Source: Henriciella aquimarina
GTDB taxonomy: Bacteria > Pseudomonadota > Alphaproteobacteria > Caulobacterales > Hyphomonadaceae
DNA length: 39,161 bases
Assembly (NCBI RefSeq): GCF_002088975.1
Contig: NZ_NCST01000030.1
Coordinates: 1 to 39,161, forward strand
Direction: 5' to 3'
The position numbers were made by a program, and so were the translations under genes. Below, piece after piece: positions 1 through 7,660 of the stretch. Every line of letters starts with the position of its first letter. The first letter of the stretch is position 1. The notes beneath the pieces are model-generated. The model was not told the DNA's origin. It searched no databases and was given only the letters and a program-made list of their open reading frames with translations.

Positions 1-32
1 GGTCACGTCCCGGGTCGTGGTGTAGCTGGTTA

Positions 33-91
33 GCGCTGCGGGTCTCGTCCGCGCCTTTCCACATGGCGCTGTAGGACGAGGCCCGCAGCGC
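33..91. repeat. Long hairpin inside left end of the IS256 element
   Basis: Bases 33-50 and 74-91 are inverted copies over 18 positions with a single mismatch that a G-U pair would tolerate in RNA. The 23-base loop lies between them. The hairpin sits between the terminal repeat and the transposase start. In other insertion sequences such structures limit transposase expression from transcripts entering from outside; that role here is inferred. Confidence 0.7.
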
Positions 92-160
92 GGTTGGCCA
101 TTGCCGGTTCCTTGGTAGGATTGGGTTGCGACACACAACCTGACCGAAGGAAAACCGACA

Positions 161-1363
161 ATGACCAAGGCTATGATGGACCTGCGCGAGCTTGTTGAGA
201 AGAGTGGGGACGCCGACCTGCTCAAGGAGATGATTGGATTTGCCGCTGAGCGGCTGATGGAGCTCGAGGTTGGCGTGCGCGCCGGCGCGGCCTACGGCGA
301 AAAGGATCCGGAGCGCAAAGCCCAGCGCAATGGCTACCGGGAACGTGACTGGCAGACCCGGGCCGGCAATGTCGAACTGCGGATCCCGAAGCTGCGCACA
401 GGCAGCTACTTCCCGTCCTTCCTGGAGCCTCACCGCGCCGTCGAGAAAGCCCTGACAGCGGTGATCCAGGAGGCCTATGTGCACGGCGTCTCGACCCGGG
501 CGATGGATGATCTCGTCCAGGCGATGGGCGGCACAGGCATCTCAAAGAGCCAGGTGTCGCGTCTCTGCGAAGAAATCGATGAGCGGGTCGAGGCCTTCCT
601 GACCCGGCCGATCGAAGGCGAGTGGGTCTATCTCTGGATCGATGCCACCTATCTCAAGGTCCGCCAGGGCGGGCGTATTGTATCGGTCGCGGTGACAATC
701 GCCGTCGGCGTCAATACGGACGGGCGCCGGGAAGTCCTGGGCATGGCCATTGGCCCCTCGGAAGCGGAGACGTTCTGGACGGGCTTCCTGCGCGATCTGG
801 TACGCCGGGGGCTGAGTGGGGTGAAACTCGTCATCAGCGATGCCCACGAGGGTATCAAGGCGTCCGTCGCCCGCGTCCTCAATACCAGCTGGCAACGCTG
901 CCGCGTACACTTCCAGAGGAATGTCCTGGCCCATGCCGGCAAGAGCAGCCGGCGTGTGGTCTCGGCCTTCATCGCCACCGCCTTCGCCCAGAACGACTAT
1001 GCCTCTGCAAAGACCCAGTGGCGCCATGTCGCCGATCAGATGCGGCCGAAACTGCCGAAGCTCGCCGCGCTGATGGACGAGGGAGAAGAAGACGTCCTTG
1101 CCTACATGACGTTCCCGCAGCAGCATCGCACGAAACTGCACAGCACGAATCCCATCGAACGGCTCAACGGCGAGATCAAACGGCGCACAGATGTCGTCGG
1201 TATCTTCCCCAATGAAAACGCCATCCGCAGACTGGTGGGAGCGATCCTCATGGAACAGACCGAGGAATGGGCCGTGCAGAGAGCACGCTACATGACGCTG
1301 GAAACCCTCGCGCCAGTCTGCGATAACCCCCTGGTCAGCCTGCCTGTAGCTCAGGTCGGCTGA
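161..1363 (+). CDS. IS256-family transposase
   Basis: DDE transposase of the mutator/IS256 family, 400 aa, the usual full length. It cuts and joins element ends. The catalytic acidic residues can be placed in the segments [10 protein letters not shown] (first Asp), VISDAHEG (second Asp) and [14 protein letters not shown] (Glu), the last followed by the family-typical VVGIFPN. The start at 161 has an AAGGA site 9 bases upstream (GAAGGAAAACCGACA). The reading frame is unbroken, so the element may be active. A large opposite-strand open frame in this region is only a shadow of this gene. Confidence 0.95.
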   Translation: MTKAMMDLRELVEKSGDADLLKEMIGFAAERLMELEVGVRAGAAYGEKDPERKAQRNGYRERDWQTRAGNVELRIPKLRTGSYFPSFLEPHRAVEKALTAVIQEAYVHGVSTRAMDDLVQAMGGTGISKSQVSRLCEEIDERVEAFLTRPIEGEWVYLWIDATYLKVRQGGRIVSVAVTIAVGVNTDGRREVLGMAIGPSEAETFWTGFLRDLVRRGLSGVKLVISDAHEGIKASVARVLNTSWQRCRVHFQRNVLAHAGKSSRRVVSAFIATAFAQNDYASAKTQWRHVADQMRPKLPKLAALMDEGEEDVLAYMTFPQQHRTKLHSTNPIERLNGEIKRRTDVVGIFPNENAIRRLVGAILMEQTEEWAVQRARYMTLETLAPVCDNPLVSLPVAQVG

Positions 1364-1532
1364 TCAGCTCAGCCTGACCAAAACCGTCAGGCCAATGACG
1401 AGCTACACCACTTGGTGGGACACGATCGTCAGGGCAAGCAGGCAAAGTACAAGAAAGACGATCAGGTGTGAGTTTTCCAATTGGCGTTTCATTGTCTGTC
1501 GCTCTTGGTGCCAAGCGCTCCAACTCGGTTTC

Positions 1533-2087
1533 TCAAATCGAGATCGTCACTAAATCATCAGTCAGATAGACATAGTCTGGGACAGGCAGATTCAGCGGTG
1601 CCGGTCCCTTTCTGATCCGCCCGGAAATGTCATAGTGCGATCCATGGCAGGGGCAGTACCACCCGCCATAATCTCCGACCGCGCCCTGATTTGGGCCTAC
1701 AGGCACACAGCCAAGATGCGTACAGACGCCCGATGTAATCAATATAGCGGGGTTGAGCGTGCCATCACGGCGGGGCCTAAGACGGGCATCATCTGTTTCC
1801 GGGTCTGGCAATCGGTCGAAATTAACGGCGTTGGCAGCGGCGATCTCCGCTTCAGTGCGTCGGCGAATAAAAAACGGCTTACCGCCGATCAAAACCCGGA
1901 TTTCGCCACCGACCGGAATCTTCGAAACGTCGACATCCAAGGAACTCGACGCGCGTGTGTCGCTCGCCGGATTCATTTGATCGACAAGCGGCCAGGCCGC
2001 CAGTCCCGTTCCAATAGCTGCGGCGGCAGTCGTCGCAATAAAGATAAAATCACGTCGTTCAACTTCTGTGGGAACGGAGTCTGACAT
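1533..2087 (-). CDS. Rieske [2Fe-2S] protein, ubiquinol-cytochrome c reductase type
   Basis: A 184-aa Rieske iron-sulfur protein of the PetA (bc1 complex) type, anchored by an N-terminal helix with a twin-arginine motif (RRDFIFIATT, residues 11-20). Cluster ligands are C122, H124, C145 and H148, and C127/C147 can form the stabilising disulfide (CTHLGC and CPCHGSHY boxes). The start at 2087 is chosen because AGGGAG lies 7 bases upstream and the twin-arginine region then falls at the N-terminus; the open frame runs 37 codons further up without a ribosome site. No cytochrome b or c1 gene is next to it, so it is an orphan copy beside metal-resistance genes. It could serve as a spare bc1 subunit or as a separate periplasmic electron carrier; the sequence does not decide. 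Confidence 0.9.
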   Translation of the reverse strand: MSDSVPTEVERRDFIFIATTAAAAIGTGLAAWPLVDQMNPASDTRASSSLDVDVSKIPVGGEIRVLIGGKPFFIRRRTEAEIAAANAVNFDRLPDPETDDARLRPRRDGTLNPAILITSGVCTHLGCVPVGPNQGAVGDYGGWYCPCHGSHYDISGRIRKGPAPLNLPVPDYVYLTDDLVTISI

Positions 2088-2391
2088 AAAAATACTCCCT
2101 GAAATTCTCATCATTGGAACAGACGCCGGGCACGCTGTGTCCATTACAGGTGCAGCTGCGGCGTCCCATGCAGCGATGAATATATTGCCGCGCCCCATAT
2201 TGGCTTTGGGGGGAGCATGGGACGCGGCAAGTTCAGAGCGAGATCGAGCGAGAGGGGAGGGCTAATCTCATTCTGCTTCATTGTTCGTCGAAGCGAACAA
2301 TTTTTGGTCCGGGCTTTCACAGTTGGGGGGGACGTAGTGCGAAGGCCCGGGACCAAGGCGGCGGCGCCGAAGAACGACACCCGAACACGCC
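2088..2391. other. Non-coding gap between Rieske gene and Met/His-rich gene
   Basis: About 300 bases with no convincing gene. It holds the Rieske ribosome site (2095-2100), a good plus-strand terminator (2280-2305), an imperfect inverted repeat (2306-2318 with 2341-2354) and a run of seven G near 2332. Open frames here have no ribosome site and low-complexity translations. Confidence 0.6.
2280..2305 (+). terminator. Rho-independent terminator with no obvious gene before it
   Basis: ATTGTTCG (2280-2287) pairs with CGAACAAT (2294-2301) around a 6-base loop, followed by a T run to 2305. It would end plus-strand transcription, yet no plus-strand gene lies between the IS256 element and this point. 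It may belong to a gene deleted when the insertion sequence arrived, or it may block read-through from the transposase. Confidence 0.65.
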
Positions 2392-2850
2392 TTATTCTGT
2401 GGCAACCTCCTCCTCGCCCGTCATCAATGGGCAGTGCTCAGCTGGATCATGGCCCATAGCTTCATGTTTGGCCTCGCAGTCTTCCGCAGACATTGGATGA
2501 TCACCAGATGCGGCATGCATTTGGTGGCCATCTGCGCCATGCTCCATCATTTTATCCATGTCCATCGCCATGCCGCCCTCGCCCATCATGGGTTTGTCGC
2601 GACCCATCATGTGATCGCCGCCATGATCCATCATATGACCTTCAGCCATCTTACCTTCCATATTGGCCATGCAGCCCTCCATACCTTCCATGCCTTCATG
2701 ACCAGCCATGCAGGTTTTGGCACTGGCGGGGTCCGTCTCCGCCTCAACGGCAGGTGTTTCGCTTTGATCATGTGTCTTGTGGCCGTCTTGAGCCAAGGCC
2801 ATAGGCGACAAAGCAAAAACAGCGGCGGCGGTGATCCAGATCGGTTTCAT
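2392..2850 (-). CDS. Met/His-rich secreted protein, probable copper binder
   Basis: A 152-aa protein with a Sec signal peptide ending near ALAQ (residue 21), hence periplasmic. The mature part is packed with Met, His and acidic residues (for example EGHMMDHGGDHMMGRDKPMM) plus four scattered Cys (one in KTCM, one in EGCM, one in AEDC, one in EHCPLM). Such composition is characteristic of periplasmic copper and silver sponges in cop/pco/sil clusters, although I cannot assign a named family. The start has AAGGAT about 8 bases upstream. A GGGGTAT half-site, like that in the csoR operator, sits immediately upstream at 2854-2860. It is transcribed away from the cop genes as a single gene. Confidence 0.75.
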   Translation of the reverse strand: MKPIWITAAAVFALSPMALAQDGHKTHDQSETPAVEAETDPASAKTCMAGHEGMEGMEGCMANMEGKMAEGHMMDHGGDHMMGRDKPMMGEGGMAMDMDKMMEHGADGHQMHAASGDHPMSAEDCEAKHEAMGHDPAEHCPLMTGEEEVATE

Positions 2851-2976
2851 GAGGGGTATCCTTTTTACAACTGTTCGAACCCAAGGGTATTGGGCACTTG
2901 CAACGTATTACGCAGCACACAGGCGGCGCCCTCATAATTGGCTCCACTCTTTCAAGTGTTTCACCGGAGCCCTGGT

Positions 2977-3885
2977 TTGATTGTCAGCCCCCGCATTCTC
3001 GCAGCCATCGTCATGGTCTTATGGGCCTCCTGCTATCCGCTCATCACGCTGGGGCTCGCTTATGCACCTCACCTGACCTTTGCAGCCCTGCGCGCTGTTC
3101 TGGCTGGTAGTGTTTTAATAGGTGTCGCCGCTCTGCGCCGAGCCGCGTTGCCTCGCGGGTGGACCGTTTGGGGCTGGATCACGCTTGCTGGTCTTGGAAT
3201 GACCGGCATTGGCTACTTCGGGATGTTTCACGCCGCGGAGTTTGTATCACCTGGTCTTGCGACCGTGATAGAAAGTCTCCAGCCGTTGATCGCCGCCGTG
3301 CTCGCTGTCGTGTTTCTGCGCGAACGTCTTGGACCGATTGGCTGGTTTGGGCTTTGCCTCGGCGTCGGCGGCGTGGCGCTCATCGCCATACCGCGCGTAC
3401 TGGCCTCGGGCGGGGGGTCAACAGCCTTCGGTCTGGTCCTGGTAATTATGGCGACGAGCGGCGTCGCTGTAGGTAACATCGCCATTAAGTCATTAGCGAT
3501 GCGCGTCGATGCGGCGATGGCGATGGGGTTACAGCTTTTGGTTGGAGCGATCCCGATCTCAATTTTGGCGTTCGCGACCGAATCCCCAACGGCCATCGAC
3601 TGGTCGGCGCAATTCATAATTTCACTTCTTGGACTCGCCCTGCCCGGGACGGCGCTGGCCTATTGGTTATGGCAGGTGACTTTGCAGTCGCTGGATGTAT
3701 CCAAGGCGGCCGCATTTAGTTTTCTCGTTCCGATCATTGGCGTTTCGATTGGCGCGCTATTCTTCTCAGAGCCACTGACGATAAATGTCATTGGCGGCGG
3801 CGCGCTCGCTGCCATCGGGATCTATCTCGCATCGCGCCCGAGGTCCGAAACGTCGCCGCTAATGTCTGCTAAAAAAGAAGCCTAA
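2977..3885 (+). CDS. EamA/DMT-family membrane permease
   Basis: A drug/metabolite transporter superfamily protein of about 302 aa with ten predicted helices in two EamA repeats (roughly residues 5-135 and 150-285). Features seen are the early LWASCYPLITLGLAY helix, the FVSPGLATVIESLQPLIAAV segment ending repeat one, and GTALAYWLWQVTLQSLDVSKAA in repeat two. The substrate is unknown; members export amino acids, metabolites or drugs. I chose TTG 2977 because GGAG lies 7 bases before it; an in-frame TTG at 2938 and GTG at 2956 lack a ribosome site. The end overlaps convergently by 4 bases with the sigma factor gene. There is no direct link to metals in the sequence. Confidence 0.85.
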   Translation: MIVSPRILAAIVMVLWASCYPLITLGLAYAPHLTFAALRAVLAGSVLIGVAALRRAALPRGWTVWGWITLAGLGMTGIGYFGMFHAAEFVSPGLATVIESLQPLIAAVLAVVFLRERLGPIGWFGLCLGVGGVALIAIPRVLASGGGSTAFGLVLVIMATSGVAVGNIAIKSLAMRVDAAMAMGLQLLVGAIPISILAFATESPTAIDWSAQFIISLLGLALPGTALAYWLWQVTLQSLDVSKAAAFSFLVPIIGVSIGALFFSEPLTINVIGGGALAAIGIYLASRPRSETSPLMSAKKEA

Positions 3886-4451
3886 TCGAGCTTTTCGACC
3901 TGTTCCTGCAAGATTTTCCGGGCGCGGTAGACCCGTGTTTCCACCGCCTTGATGGAGACACTAAGTATTTCGGCCACTTCACTTTGGGGCATGTCTTGAA
4001 GGACCTGCAGCGTAAAGGCCTGCCTCAACTTATCTGGCAGCGCGTCCACCATTTTCGAGACACGGTTGAGCTCATCGCGGTGCTCATAATCGTCTTGAAC
4101 ATTTTGCGAGTGGTCCGCGATATCGGGCCGATCCGGGCTCTCCAGAGGTGCTGCTTGAAAGAAAAAGCTTCGCACGGCGCGTTTACGGCCATGATCACGA
4201 ACTTTGTTGAGCGCAATGTGGTAGATCCAGGTCGAGAACTTCCGCGACGGGTCATAACGGTCAATCGAACGCCAGGCTGCGGTAAAGGCTTCCTGCAGCA
4301 CATCATAGGCGTCTTCATTGCCACGCATCGAGCGTTGAACGTAGCGGTAGAGCGGTTCCTTGTAACGGCGCATAAGCTCGGTGAAAGCGCGTTCCTCGCC
4401 CCCCGCTGCGGCTACAGCAAGCTCTGCATCTGTTCGCTCTGTGTTGTGCAC
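3882..4451 (-). CDS. cnrH: ECF sigma factor, CnrH-like
   Basis: An extracytoplasmic-function sigma-70 factor of 189 aa. Region 2 spans roughly residues 22-95 (DAYDVLQEAFTAAWRSIDRY, then FSTWIYHIALNKVRDHGRK) and region 4 roughly 130-185 (LPDKLRQAFTLQVLQDMPQS, then ETRVYRARKIL). It would direct RNA polymerase to metal-response promoters when freed from its anti-sigma. It is the last of three tightly packed genes ordered anti-sigma, sensor, sigma, the CnrYXH order of Cupriavidus metallidurans. The start is GTG 4451, ten bases after the sensor stop and with no clear ribosome site, suggesting translational coupling. The gene symbol is by synteny and family; the actual regulon is not shown here. 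Confidence 0.88.
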   Translation of the reverse strand: MHNTERTDAELAVAAAGGEERAFTELMRRYKEPLYRYVQRSMRGNEDAYDVLQEAFTAAWRSIDRYDPSRKFSTWIYHIALNKVRDHGRKRAVRSFFFQAAPLESPDRPDIADHSQNVQDDYEHRDELNRVSKMVDALPDKLRQAFTLQVLQDMPQSEVAEILSVSIKAVETRVYRARKILQEQVEKLD

Positions 4452-4461
4452 GTGTATATGT

Positions 4462-4896
4462 CTAAAGCTCCGTCAGTGCTCGAACGACTTCTGCGTCAAA
4501 GACGATCGCTTGTTCCTCGGTAAGGATCTCGCGCATCTCAAACACATGCTCGATAGTGACTTTTTGCAGCTCCCCCATGGCTGTGTGGAAATCATCGATC
4601 GCCGCCTGAACAGCGGGCGAATAGGATTTGTCGGCCTCCATAGCGCCAGCAAGTGCCAAGTTGGCCGCGCGAAGCTTTTGTTCCAGCTCAGCCTTTCTGG
4701 CCGCGAAACGGTGTTCGATTAGCTCGAGTTCTGCTTCCTGATCCGCTGAGAGATCCAAGTCGTGATGGACCAGCTCATGCAAACCAGAAGCTGTTTCGAC
4801 CGGATGCGTTACAGACCAGTTTCCAGCGACAAACACGCCGGTCATGCCCGCGCACAGGGCTAGGAAAACGACAATGATCCAGTGTTCTAGTTTCAT
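4462..4896 (-). CDS. cnrX: Periplasmic metal sensor, CnrX-like
   Basis: A 144-aa protein with one N-terminal membrane anchor (residues 6-25) and a helical periplasmic domain of the CnrX/ZraP/CpxP-like metal-resistance group. H40, H44, E61, H117 and M121 are spaced exactly as H42, H46, E63, H119 and M123, the Ni/Co ligands established for CnrX in C. metallidurans. This supports a role in sensing Ni(II)/Co(II) or a similar ion in the periplasm and signalling to the membrane anti-sigma. The start has AGAGGAG only 2 bases upstream, directly after the anti-sigma stop, so translation is probably coupled. Sensing of copper instead cannot be excluded given the cop neighbours. Confidence 0.88.
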   Translation of the reverse strand: MKLEHWIIVVFLALCAGMTGVFVAGNWSVTHPVETASGLHELVHHDLDLSADQEAELELIEHRFAARKAELEQKLRAANLALAGAMEADKSYSPAVQAAIDDFHTAMGELQKVTIEHVFEMREILTEEQAIVFDAEVVRALTEL

Positions 4897-4904
4897 TACT
4901 CCTC

Positions 4905-5222
4905 TTACCTCAGAAGCCCGGAAGGGGCATATGGGGCGTCAACAGAGAAGACCGAAAAATCGCTCGGCGATGACTGGCTGGGCGCCCCGAACAATCCGAC
5001 CAAAAGGCCGATTGCAACGGCAAGCGCAACCGCCGCGGTTCGACTTACTGCCGGTGTCGCAAAAAGGCGTCTGTCTGTGGCAATCGCTGCGGGCGAAGCT
5101 GGGTGTCCGGCTGGGTTGCGCGCGTCAATCCGCTCCCAAACCTCGGCTTCGAGATTGTGAAGGTCGCGATCAAGGGGCGCCACCTTCAGATCTTTGATGA
5201 GCGCGTCTAGGTCATTTTTCAT
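4905..5222 (-). CDS. cnrY: Membrane anti-sigma factor, CnrY-like
   Basis: A short 105-aa protein with a cytosolic N-terminal part (residues 1-58, including LHNLEAEVWERID, which fits a sigma-binding helix), one transmembrane helix (about 60-78) and a small periplasmic tail. By size, topology and position ahead of the sensor and sigma genes it corresponds to CnrY/NccY, which hold the sigma factor inactive until the periplasmic sensor binds metal. Sequence identity to known CnrY is low by eye, so the name rests mainly on operon order. AAGGAGAG lies 5 bases before the ATG. The promoter region towards the divergent cop operon carries an FNR-like palindrome. Confidence 0.8.
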   Translation of the reverse strand: MKNDLDALIKDLKVAPLDRDLHNLEAEVWERIDARNPAGHPASPAAIATDRRLFATPAVSRTAAVALAVAIGLLVGLFGAPSQSSPSDFSVFSVDAPYAPSGLLR

Positions 5223-5304
5223 GGCACTCTCCTTTCGAGAAGCAAATTTAGGGAGGACTACGTATTGTCATATACGCAGCGGCTATCGCGCTCCCTTAAA
5301 AACA

Positions 5305-5318
5305 TTGATTAAAGTCAA
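5305..5318. promoter_or_regulatory. FNR/FixK-like box between cnrYXH and cop operons
   Basis: TTGAT-TAAA-GTCAA matches the FNR/FixK consensus TTGAT-N4-ATCAA except for one G in place of A; the core TTGA-N6-TCAA is exact. It lies 83 bases before cnrY and 105 bases before the membrane-protein gene that leads into copAB, so either direction could be controlled. Binding is inferred from the motif only. Confidence 0.5.
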
Positions 5319-5422
5319 TATGCACCGATCGCGCGCCTGACAATGCCGATCTGCATGTGAGGGATGATACCTGTCGACACGTAGAAATTGGCAATCTGAT
5401 CGCATTTTCGCAAGAGACGCCA

Positions 5423-5902
5423 ATGACGCAAGAACTGGACATCCCGAAACCAACCACAGCTCCAAACTGGCGGTTGTTACAGTTCTTTTTCGCCTACATT
5501 CTGATTATCGCGGTCGCAAACTTGATCTGGGAAATCGCCCACGCGCCGCTTTACACGATCTGGATTGATGGGACACGCGCCGAGATCGCATTCGCGATTG
5601 CTCACTGCACATTTGGCGATGTCCTAATCGCCGGGTCTTCGCTATCGCTCGCCTGGCTCATCGCGGGGCGCCGTGGATGGCCAGACAAAAACTATTGGCG
5701 AGTCGCAGGTTTAAGCCTCCTGATCGGACTGACCTATACAGTGTTCAGCGAATGGCTGAATATTTCGATCCGCGAAAGCTGGGCCTACCGCGAAGCAATG
5801 CCGACGATCGGACCGCTCAACACCGGGCTGTCGCCGCTCTTGCAGTGGCTGATCATCCCCAGTCTGATCTTTGCCTGGCTGAAAAGCGCGATGCGTCGGT
5901 GA
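5423..5902 (+). CDS. Four-helix membrane protein of unknown function, upstream of copA
   Basis: A 159-aa integral membrane protein with four predicted helices (about residues 17-38, 52-74, 88-108 and 132-152). Polar conserved-looking stretches include HAPLYTIWIDG after helix 1 and YTVFSEWLNI at the end of helix 3. I do not recognise the family. ATG 5423 is preferred over an upstream in-frame ATG at 5357 because AAGAGA lies 5 bases before it and the upstream 22 residues are not membrane-like. It runs in the same direction as copA with a 135-base gap that holds a palindromic GC-rich site, so it may or may not be co-transcribed. A link to copper handling is inferred from position alone. Confidence 0.75.
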   Translation: MTQELDIPKPTTAPNWRLLQFFFAYILIIAVANLIWEIAHAPLYTIWIDGTRAEIAFAIAHCTFGDVLIAGSSLSLAWLIAGRRGWPDKNYWRVAGLSLLIGLTYTVFSEWLNISIRESWAYREAMPTIGPLNTGLSPLLQWLIIPSLIFAWLKSAMRR

Positions 5903-5926
5903 CGGTTCGCTAAAGTGTCGCACCTC

Positions 5927-5943
5927 ATACCCCAAGGGGGCAT
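5927..5943. promoter_or_regulatory. Candidate CsoR-type operator upstream of copA
   Basis: ATACCCC-AAG-GGGGCAT is an imperfect palindrome with one mismatch between arms. It resembles the site at 21076-21093 directly before csoR (ATACCC-N5-GGGGTAT). It sits in the 135-base gap before copA. That the csoR product of this island acts here is inference. Confidence 0.4.
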
Positions 5944-6037
5944 AAGGGGTGCCCGGTCTGGCCGCGTAACCATCCGACAACGACGCCTATTCCTCCCCCA
6001 ATATTCCAGCGGCGTCCAACGCAATAAGGAGAACATC

Positions 6038-7636
6038 ATGCGTTCCAAACTCGCCGGACTGCTCATCGCGACAAGCAGCTTGATCGCGCCCGCCGCACTC
6101 GCAGACGTTTATAATCTGGAGATCGACCAGTTTGAACGGACGGTCGATGGCAAGACGCTGACCGGCGTCAGCATCAACGGGACGAGCCCTGGCCCTCTAC
6201 TGCGACTGCGTGAAGGCGAAGACGTCACCATCAATGTCACCAATACACTCGATGTAGATACCTCGCTTCACTGGCATGGGATTATCCTGGACGCTGGTAT
6301 GGATGGCGTTCCGGGGATCAGTTTTGACGGCATCGCGCCGGGCGAGACCTACACTTACAACTTCACCGCCAACCAGTCAGGCACCTACTGGTACCATGGA
6401 CACTCTGCGCTGCAGGAACAGGAGGGCGTCTTCGCGCCCATCATAATCGAACCGGCACAGCCGGACCCCTTCGAGTATGATCGCGAGCATGTGATCATTC
6501 TCGCCGACTGGCTGAACGACAGTCCCTACAAAGCGCTCGCCAATCTCAAGAAGCGCTCGAACTATTACAATTACAATCGCCGAACCGTTTTCGACCTCTG
6601 GCGTGATTGGACAAATGCTGATGGCGGCGAAAAGACCGACGTCATCCAGGAGCGACTGGCGTGGGGCCGGATGCGCATGGATCCAACCGACATTGTCGAC
6701 ATTACCGGCTACTCGTTTCTGGTGAACGGTGAAACGCCTGAAGACAATTGGAGCGGTCTTTTCGAACCGGGCGAGAAAGTCCGTCTCCGGTTCATCAATG
6801 CTGCCGCCATGACCTATTTCGACGTCAAGATTCCGGGACTCAAAATGACAGTGGTCCAGGCCGATGGTCAGAACATCGAGCCAGTCTCGGTTGATGAGTT
6901 CCCGATCGCTATCGCTGAAACCTTCGACGTTATCGTCGAGCCTGAGGCGGGACAATCATATACGATCTTCGCCGCTGCAAAGGACCGATCAGGATATGCC
7001 CGCGGCACACTCAGCGAGACACCCGGCGCCGAAGCGGCGATCCCGGAACTTGGGCCCCGGCCAGAGCTGACAATGGCAGCGATGGGCGAAGGCCATGCCA
7101 GCCACGGCGCGATGGCTGATGGTGAAGCTACCGGCATGGATGAGATGACCATGGACATGAGTGGAGACGCCCATAGCGGACATGGCGAAATGCCTGCGAT
7201 GGAGCAAGGACAGAAAGTCCTCACCTATGACGATCTCCGCGCGCTCACGCCATATACGGACCGGCGAGCTCCAGATCGCGAGGTCGAGCTTCGTCTCACA
7301 GGGAACATGGAACGGTATTTCTGGTCGATTAACGACGTGAAGTTCGGTGACGCCGGCCCGCTGGAGTTTAATTACGGCGAACGCGTTCGTATCACATTCA
7401 AGAATGAAACCATGATGGAGCACCCGATGCACCTGCATGGATTGTGGATGGATCTGGTGAATGGCGAGGGCGACATGGCGCCCCGCAAGCACACGATCAC
7501 GATCCGGCCAGGTGAAACTATCTCCGCCGATGTAACCGTCGATGCCACCGGATCCTGGGCCTTCCACTGCCACATTCTCCAGCACGCCGCGACCGGCATG
7601 TTCCGGCAAGTCGACGTCATTGGCGGCGCTCAATAA
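6038..7636 (+). CDS. copA: Periplasmic multicopper oxidase, copper resistance CopA/PcoA type
   Basis: A multicopper oxidase of 532 aa that oxidises Cu(I) to Cu(II) in the periplasm and sequesters copper. Three cupredoxin domains can be followed. Copper-ligand motifs are HWHG (H78, H80), WYHGH (H120, H122), HPMHLHG (about 461) and HCHILQHAATGM (about 510). A Met/His-rich insert lies at about residues 343-390. AAGGAG lies 6 bases before ATG 6038, removing a 41-codon upstream extension. The N-terminus (MRSKLAGLLIATSSL, cleavage near ALA-DV) is a Sec-type signal with no twin arginine, unusual because most CopA/PcoA enzymes are exported folded by Tat. copB follows 24 bases downstream in the same operon. 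Confidence 0.95.
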   Translation: MRSKLAGLLIATSSLIAPAALADVYNLEIDQFERTVDGKTLTGVSINGTSPGPLLRLREGEDVTINVTNTLDVDTSLHWHGIILDAGMDGVPGISFDGIAPGETYTYNFTANQSGTYWYHGHSALQEQEGVFAPIIIEPAQPDPFEYDREHVIILADWLNDSPYKALANLKKRSNYYNYNRRTVFDLWRDWTNADGGEKTDVIQERLAWGRMRMDPTDIVDITGYSFLVNGETPEDNWSGLFEPGEKVRLRFINAAAMTYFDVKIPGLKMTVVQADGQNIEPVSVDEFPIAIAETFDVIVEPEAGQSYTIFAAAKDRSGYARGTLSETPGAEAAIPELGPRPELTMAAMGEGHASHGAMADGEATGMDEMTMDMSGDAHSGHGEMPAMEQGQKVLTYDDLRALTPYTDRRAPDREVELRLTGNMERYFWSINDVKFGDAGPLEFNYGERVRITFKNETMMEHPMHLHGLWMDLVNGEGDMAPRKHTITIRPGETISADVTVDATGSWAFHCHILQHAATGMFRQVDVIGGAQ

Positions 7637-7660
7637 CAAACACCCATAAGGATAAAACAG

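Larger units (their letters stand above)
1..1427 (+). mobile_element. IS256-family insertion sequence
   Basis: The element is defined by an intact transposase and by terminal inverted repeats. Bases 7-11 (GTCCC) and 17-27 (GTGGTGTAGCT) at the left recur inverted at 1417-1421 and 1401-1411 with the same 5-base gap between them. Outside these blocks the match fades, so the right tip is near 1427. The left tip coincides with the window start and may lie just outside. The target duplication cannot be checked for that reason. The element forms the left boundary of the metal-resistance genes. Confidence 0.85.

Noticed and set aside
542..1141. 199-codon minus-strand open frame inside the IS256 transposase
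   Set aside because: It lies fully opposite a clear DDE transposase, and its translation has no family features; GC-rich codon use keeps the antisense frame open.
2306..2354. Imperfect inverted repeat (about 13 pairs) after the terminator at 2280
   Set aside because: No T run on either side and a 22-base loop; recorded but not called as a terminator.
2144..2380. 78-codon minus-strand open frame between the Rieske and Met/His-rich genes
   Set aside because: No ribosome site, no homology-like pattern, and it covers a terminator hairpin and a G7 run.
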